Shown: positions 58,395-64,000 of the stretch, piece after piece
Position numbering within the stretch: the first letter of the stretch is position 1
How the letters are laid out: every line of letters begins with the position of its first letter
Assembly (NCBI GenBank): GCA_963971425.1
Contig: OZ020519.1
Coordinates: 7,456,028 to 7,520,027 of the forward strand
Length of the DNA stretch: 64,000 nucleotides
Direction of reading: 5' to 3'
Source of the DNA: Bryoerythrophyllum caledonicum
Lineage: Eukaryota; Streptophyta; Bryopsida; Pottiales; Pottiaceae
The notes under the pieces: generated by a model
Told to the model about the DNA's origin: nothing
Database searches by the model: none
What the model saw: only the letters and a program-made list of their open reading frames with translations
Made by a program: the position numbers and the translations under genes

Positions 58395-59020
58395 TAGTCG
58401 ATGTTTTCCACCTTGTATAAACCTTCAACTTCTTCTAAATTTGATGTGAACATATTATTTGGTGTCTTTTTTGTGTGCTTATAGATTGATTTTGCCTCAC
58501 CTTACACTATTGTAAGTTGTAACTATCATTTAACTCTGAGTTGCCTATTTCTAATTCAGCAAATAAACAAAGTTAGGAAAACTTACCTTGTTCCCATAAG
58601 TTCCCTCTAAACACAAATTTCCTCCTCCGGTCTGCACATCACATGCAAAGCCCACAAAAATTAGTAAATGAAAATTAAAATTGACATGGCTTCAACATGA
58701 TTGCAAGAGAGATCACCTTTGAAATTGGGAAGAGAAGAGACCTCTAGGGTTTGTAAAGAAACCTTAAGTGGAAGTTCAAACCTTGTGCCTCAAGCTGATT
58801 TGTCCAATTTTAACTTTTGACTTTTGACTTTGTTTTTTCTATTGTATAAATCTATATCTATAAAAGAATACATGATGATAAATCCGTTGAATGGATGAAC
58901 GCGTATATGAAAACGACACGTCGAGCTTGGATGAAAAATTTATGCAAAAGTTAAAAGTTAAAAGCTAAAAAATAAATAAAAGCTCAAAGTTAGGGTTTTG
59001 GATAAAAGGACGGGGTAGGA
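58395..59020. other. No gene recognised
   Basis: AT-rich sequence between the MITE and the G-rich repeat, without supported features. Confidence 0.45.
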
Positions 59021-59022
59021 AT

Positions 59023-59275
59023 GGGGACGGGGAGGGGGATGGGGATGTGGACGGGGGATGGGGATGGGGACGGGGGATGGGGATGGGGACGGGGGGCGGG
59101 GATGGGGACGGGGGGCGGGGATGGGGACGGGGGACGGGGACGGGGACGGGGGGCAGGGACAAGGACGGGGACAGGGACGGGGGACGGGGACAAGGACGGG
59201 GACGGGGACAAGGGGACAAGGACGGGGGGACGATGGATTGGAGGGAAAGGGCTAGGGGACGGGGAGGTGGGGACT
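59023..59275. repeat. G-rich minisatellite (ggggaygg)n
   Basis: About 250 bases of ggggac/ggggat units, with gggg or longer runs throughout on the plus strand and interspersed aagg changes. Long open frames on both strands across it are artefacts of the repeat. It has strong G-quadruplex potential. Confidence 0.92.
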
Positions 59276-59734
59276 CAACACAAAAAAATGTTGTGTCCGG
59301 AGGACACGGGTAACACTCTAGTTTTTTACATATTATATTAAACCTTTGGTCTAATAATATATAAATAATAATACGAAGATACTTGTTAGTTTTTATCATA
59401 TGATTTTAACAAATCACCATAAAAATTTTATGCACATTTTTCAGGTTTCTTGGAAGAGTTGAAAACATGTCCAACAACAAGAACGGAATGGTGATTTAAT
59501 GTTGAACGCCATCAAACAATGATGTCTGTATCGCTAACACCTGCAACATACTTTGAGGTAATCAATTATTTCTATACATATTTGAGATTGATTCTTGATC
59601 GATCTTCTATACTATGTTGTTTGTAGAATAACCTTTCTGTGGATGTTCAATCCCTTTGTTTTTATTAGCGATTATATCAAGTTCTAATGGTGTCAATAAT
59701 AGTAAGTAATATTATTTGTTTTTGTATCGATAAA
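59276..59734. other. No gene recognised
   Basis: AT-rich sequence leading into the next TTAA-MITE material. Confidence 0.45.
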
Positions 59735-61235
59735 ACACGTTTGTTGTCTTTAGTGAAATTTTCTACATTAACCTAAGTCAATTCCACATACGCATGGTCA
59801 CACATTGTTAGGCAAGGTACAAACTAAACTTCTTCCTTTCCACATAAAGCTTAGAGATCTTTATATTATTTTCATTTTATTTTCTCTATAAAGAGATGTG
59901 GTGTAAATCTTCTTATTGAACATTTGAATTCTCATATTAAAACATGATGAGGTCATCAAAAAATAAAGCACAATAGGATGGTAAATTTTGAATCTCCAGT
60001 CCTTGTACAATTGTTTTGACTATGCTACACCCTTTGTCTACCTCTTAAAATTCGTGTAAAAAGAAATAACATCAAAATTAATAGGATGGTAATGTACTTT
60101 AACATTATGTATTCTGTACTTTGAACACTATAATCTTTCAATCCGTGCGCTGAAAATTTACGAAATTTTGTGAGGACGTCCTTAACTCCTAAGGTATTGT
60201 GACAGTTTTACATCAAAAACACTTCAAACTGTTTGATTCTAGTGCAATGTATAAAGAAGGAAATAAAAATTGTTTATCTCTTCTTTTTACCGTATGATCT
60301 AAATGAAAACGTGATAAATTACATAATCAATTTTTTTAATAAAGTTTGACTGCACCAATCAGAAAATTATGGTATTTGAAGTCACGCAAATGGTTCATTT
60401 TCTTTCCTGCGTTTACCGAATCAATAGACTTTGACTTCACTTGGTATCAAATTATTGCACTACACAATATTTAAATCCAGTACCATCGTGTTAAACATGA
60501 TGTTAGTTCCTTATACCCGAATTTTTAGATGTAGAAGAGTTTAGTAGCATATTTAAAACAACTATGCAAGAAGTCGAGGTTCAAAAATTCTCAATTAACG
60601 TTTTATTTTTTGTGAATTTAAGATATTTTATCCAAATGATCAATAGGAAGGTTCACACCACATATTGATGTGGAATAAATAAGGGCAAAAAAAATACAAA
60701 GACCTCTAAGTTTTATGAGCAAAGGAAGAAGTTTTTTGGGACCTTGCCCGACAATGTGTTACCATGTGTGAGAATGTTTGACTTAGGCTAATATGCTATT
60801 TTTCACTAAAGATAATAAGTTTTAGTACAATATGAAAGGAAACAATATTACTTGCTAGTATTAAAATTCTCACTTTCAATAGAATATCCTAGCAAATGTT
60901 TTTCAGGTGCCCGACGTGCCCGATTTTGCCAAATAAAATTGAAAACCCTAGAATTTTTTCATGAAAATTGGATACGAGATAAATTTCATCTCCCATTAAG
61001 GATTTAGTAATGCCCATCTACAGTACATGTTTAATAGAAAAATGTTAGAAATTGACACCATAGGAGTCCGGCTGATCTTTCAAATTGTCAATTCCGGACA
61101 CTTGGTCCTTTAATGGCTAATAAGTATGAATTGAAGTCATATAATTAGATGTGTCAAAAAATTATGTTTTTCTTTAGTAGTCAACATAGTAGAATGAGCA
61201 ATTGTGAAGTATTTTGTTGTGAATATGCCTTGTTT
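59735..61235 (-). mobile_element. TTAA-MITE (reverse), interrupted by another TTAA-MITE
   Basis: Reverse-orientation family sequence runs 59735-60181 and resumes 61121-61235, ending ...cttcaagggtTTA. It corresponds to copy 1 at the window start (1-213). The break is the insertion at 60186-61116. Confidence 0.6.
60186..61116 (+). mobile_element. TTAA-MITE nested in a TTAA-MITE (931 bp)
   Basis: The left end is TTAA (60182-60185) plus CTCCTAAGGTATTGTG. The right end is CTTGGTCCTTTAATGG plus CTAA (61117-61120, worn TTAA). The homologous position at the window start (80-83, cTTAAtaagtatgaa) is unoccupied. Confidence 0.78.
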
Positions 61236-62313
61236 CTTCAAGGGTTTAGTAACATACTCAGAAGCTTTCAAAAGATTTGACAATACGGATTGAAGGATTA
61301 AAGTTTTTGTAATAGACAACATGGTTCATTTTCTTCCCTAGGCTCAGTTGATTATGAGAGTTCAGTTTACTTGGTTTCAAAAGTTTTCTATATATGTGTT
61401 TAGAAACATATCTTTTATCAGATGAATGGTGCTTTGAAGGTTAACAATTAGTACATGTATTTTGACTAATGTGCAGCCATAATGTTCCTATTTTTTTAAT
61501 ATTGATAATGGAGAGCCGCACGATTCAGACTCCTTCGATACGGCCACACATCCAAAGGGACAATGTGCTTTCATGGGTAGACACACCGGAAAGAACCATG
61601 TCTGGGGCGAGCGGGTGGAGAAAGCGCAATGTATTTGGAGTGCAGGTTGAAAGCAGGATTCGCATCCTTCAATTGGCAAAGGCTCACATACTACAATATA
61701 TTGCAATGCAAACCCAAGCTATCGATGACGACCGTTTACAAGCAGCCCTAAATTCTATGAAGTAGATAGTGTGCCTTTATGAGAGTATACTAGTTGTGTA
61801 TGGTAATTGATATATAGTGTATGTGTAAGAGTAGTATATTCTAAGGGTGATGTTAGACGTTATATCATTAATCCTATAGAGTAAAGGTGTTTTTACTATT
61901 GGTGCTAAGCCCATTTGTAGAAGCATCTATATTTTGTTTTCACCATTGTATGCATTATGTACCACGTAGAATATCTTTTAATCAACTTCCAACCCTAGCA
62001 TAAAGTATGTTTTTTTGTGATTACGCCTGTTTGTATACTACAATCCTTCAAATCTATCTTTGAAATATTGTAAAACTATATTAAATACACATTTATCTAG
62101 TATTAACGGGGGGCCACCAAAAATTAGTTGAAAATGCCAAAAAATTGCTTCCAATATTAACAACCATGATTGTACATAATATTGTTGCAAAAGCTCAATT
62201 TTTTTCTTTGAAAAACATTTTATTTTCAATTTTGCCACTTTTGTTCGCAATGGCCGTCGTTGTACCCAAGTGCACTTTTAAATGGCCAAGTGCATAATTG
62301 CTTAATTGCGTGT
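61236..62313 (+). mobile_element. DUF7869-type element, internally deleted copy
   Basis: It matches the 1.1-5.35 kb unit upstream of the gene, at both gene ends and through the 3' flank to ttaattgcgtgtt. 2,934 bases corresponding to 1656-4589 are missing. TTTC occurs at both break points in the long copy (1652-1655 and 4586-4589) and once at the junction here. Confidence 0.85.
61469..61765 (+). CDS. Fused N- and C-terminal remnant of the DUF7869-type protein (98 aa)
   Basis: The 2,934-base deletion is a multiple of three, so the frame is kept. About 35 N-terminal residues (TPSIRPHIQRDN...) join the C-terminal 60 (WRKRNVFGVQVESRIRI... ALNSMK). The catalytic-like core is absent. All stop codons of the long copy fell in the deleted part, so this short frame is open. 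Whether it is expressed is unknown. Confidence 0.55.
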   Translation: MCSHNVPIFLILIMESRTIQTPSIRPHIQRDNVLSWVDTPERTMSGASGWRKRNVFGVQVESRIRILQLAKAHILQYIAMQTQAIDDDRLQAALNSMK

Positions 62314-62599
62314 TCTTTGTCTAAACCAAAAGAAAAGAAAAACAAGGAAGAAAAAATAAACGATTCGTACTAGCTACTTAAAAAAACTAATAAGGCTTGA
62401 TGTAATGAAAGAAAAGAGATTGCAATTCATGGACATGTCATTTTGCATTTCCAATTTCCAAATAATCATTTCAAACAATTTTTTTAAATTAAATCAAATA
62501 ATGAGTTCTATTGCATACACAAGAAATGAAGATTCATAAAATCAAAAAAATAAAATATGTATGCATGTCCATTGTATAGTGGGGTGACACCCAAATTGG

Positions 62600-63130
62600 C
62601 ACCTTGTGCAATTCCAGGGATAGTGCCCACACTGCTGCCAACTTTGACACCCTCTTGAGCGCTGGAATTTTTTTATTTATACATGAAATTTTAAATGCAA
62701 AATCATTGTTATGTTGACAACATGTGTACCAAATTTCAAAGCTAGAAGATTGATATAGAAAAAGATATTCAAGATTTACTAACAAGGGGTAGCTGTAAGA
62801 AATGTTTCACAGCTGCCAACTTTGACACCCTCCCAAGGATTGAAGAATTTCTTTTTCACATGAAATTTTTGGAGTAGAAATATATTTTTTTTGTTTACAC
62901 ATGTGAAAAAATTCAAGTCCGAAAGACCCACAAAAAAAATGATATTCCAAATCTACCAACAGGTGTAGTTGTGAGAAACAAAGGGGAGAATCATTTCATA
63001 ACTTCCAACTTTGACAGCCTCCCTAGGGCTGAGAATTTGTTATTTCAATATGAAATTTTTGTCACATGATCTTTATGATGTTGATCACATGTATGAAAAT
63101 TTTCAAAGCCAAAAGATACACAAAAAAATA
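62600..63130. repeat. Three tandem units of about 185 bases
   Basis: The marker ccaactttgacaccctc recurs at about 62637, 62816 and (as gacagcctc) 63005. Each unit continues with tgaaattttt, a cacatgt block and gatattc...atctaccaac. They lie next to the 3' end of the Tc1-like gene and may be its subterminal region. Confidence 0.7.
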
Positions 63131-63142
63131 GTTATTTTAAAT

Positions 63143-64000
63143 CTACCAACATGTATGTCCTCCATTAGCAACAATCACTGCTTGTAACCTAGAGGGCATA
63201 GAATGACATAATTGAAGAAGCTTTGTTTCACTAATTGACTTCCACTCTCTTTCAAGAACTACCTTCAACCCATCTATGTTTCTAGGACATGGCTTGTTAC
63301 GTTGTACTGCATCTTTTAGAATCTTCCACAAGTTCTCAATTAGATTGAGATCGGGAGAGTTTGCAAGCCAATTGAGCTTTTCAAGAAGGCGCAGTTGCCT
63401 CCATTCTTCACATATTTTGCTACGATGGACGGGTGCGGCATCTTTCATGAGCACTGCATTTGGAACTTTAACCATGAAATGAAATAATTCCCCTTCGTAA
63501 ACCACTTCCACAAAATCCTTTGCAGAGCGTCGATCTTTAAGCATAAAAACAAGTTTTGACTTTTGGCCTCCAGCAAATGCGCCTCAAATCATCAAGGAAG
63601 TCCGTCCACTTTTAAAAGTAGGAACTGTAGAATTTGATGAATACCGCTCATATGCAATTCTCCAAACACGAACTTGTCTCAAATTCTTCCCAATTTCAAA
63701 GGTAGATTCATCTGTCCAAATAATACGCTCCCAATCTTCTGCGTTCCATCCACGATACTTCTGAGCAAAAACTAGCCTTTGATATGTGTGACGAGGTGTC
63801 AAAAAATGTTTTTTGACTGCAATTCGATTGAAAATGTCACTTCTATGTAAGGGCCTTTGAATGGTACGTCCACACACTGGAGTAGGGCATACACTAGCAA
63901 TCTTTGATACTGACGCACAACGGTTATTTTTTGAGAAACGCAAAATACTACGCACATCTCTATCACTAAGTTTTGTAGTGTGACTTCCACCACAAGGTTC
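63143..64000 (-). pseudogene. Tc1-like DD34E transposase, partial, one in-frame stop
   Basis: The minus-strand frame enters from the right edge and ends at 63143. It shows SHTTKLSDRDVRSILRF (DNA-binding part), IIWTDESTFEI (first Asp), VLMKDAAPVH (second Asp) and SPDLNLIENLW (Glu), with 34 residues between the second Asp and the Glu: DD34E, the Tc1 spacing. A TGA near 63584 sits where Trp is usual (SLMI*GAF); both sides are in the same frame. The N-terminus is outside the window. Confidence 0.85.

Noticed and set aside
58990-59399. Long Pro/Ser/Arg-rich and Gly/Asp-rich open frames on both strands
   Set aside because: They are produced by the ggggaygg minisatellite, which stays open in several frames.

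Overview
The window looks like transposon-rich intergenic DNA of a plant nuclear genome. Direct signs are two plant-type LRR receptor kinases whose leucine-rich repeats sit on 72- or 144-base exons between short GT-AG introns, a STIG1-type cysteine-rich secreted protein, a Mutator-like element with MULE and SWIM domains, a chromodomain Ty3/gypsy retroelement and a plant-type LINE tail. Several elements are unusual for flowering plants: TTAA-target MITEs, a DD34E Tc1 transposase, a DUF7869-type gene, and a LINE with RNase H followed by an endonuclease-like tail. I infer a non-angiosperm (bryophyte, lycophyte or streptophyte alga), but I cannot name the organism.

Layout. 1-5.35 kb: a degenerate DUF7869-type element with TTAA-MITEs nested upstream. 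5.5-7.0 kb: a broken non-LTR retrotransposon end. 7.2-11.3 kb: a stack of at least seven MITEs. 14.6-17.7 kb: receptor kinase A (10 exons, 583 aa). 18-23.5 kb: MITEs, a small LINE copy with a 12-base target duplication, and a 2.7-kb element bounded by perfect 29-base inverted repeats. 24.9-31.1 kb: a complete 6.2-kb Mutator-like element with a perfect 10-base target duplication, terminal inverted repeats of about 275 bases, subterminal repeat arrays and two convergent genes. 31.8-34.5 kb: receptor kinase B (9 exons, 617 aa; altered catalytic loop). 35.0-35.5 kb: STIG1-like gene on the minus strand. 38.5-42.5 kb: decayed chromovirus with one LTR. 43.4-54 kb: decayed element genes and GC-rich repeat tracts. 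54.7-58.4 kb: MITEs and a 1.5-kb Pack-MULE-like element. 59-64 kb: a G-rich minisatellite, an internally deleted second copy of the DUF7869 unit, and a partial Tc1 transposase entering from the right edge.

Host genes number three. The two kinases are co-oriented, share family and exon logic, and are probably old tandem duplicates separated by about 14 kb of inserted DNA. Their role would be cell-surface signalling of the FEI type (cell wall and growth); that is inferred from family, not shown. STIG1-like proteins are secreted, but nothing here ties it to the kinases.

The most informative material is transposon biology. The TTAA-MITE family (CCCCTAAAGG-type ends) can be proved from this window alone, because three copies have matching unoccupied sites elsewhere in it. 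The two-gene Mutator-like element resembles maize MuDR in plan, but its second gene encodes a C2H2-like, acidic-tailed protein that I do not recognise.
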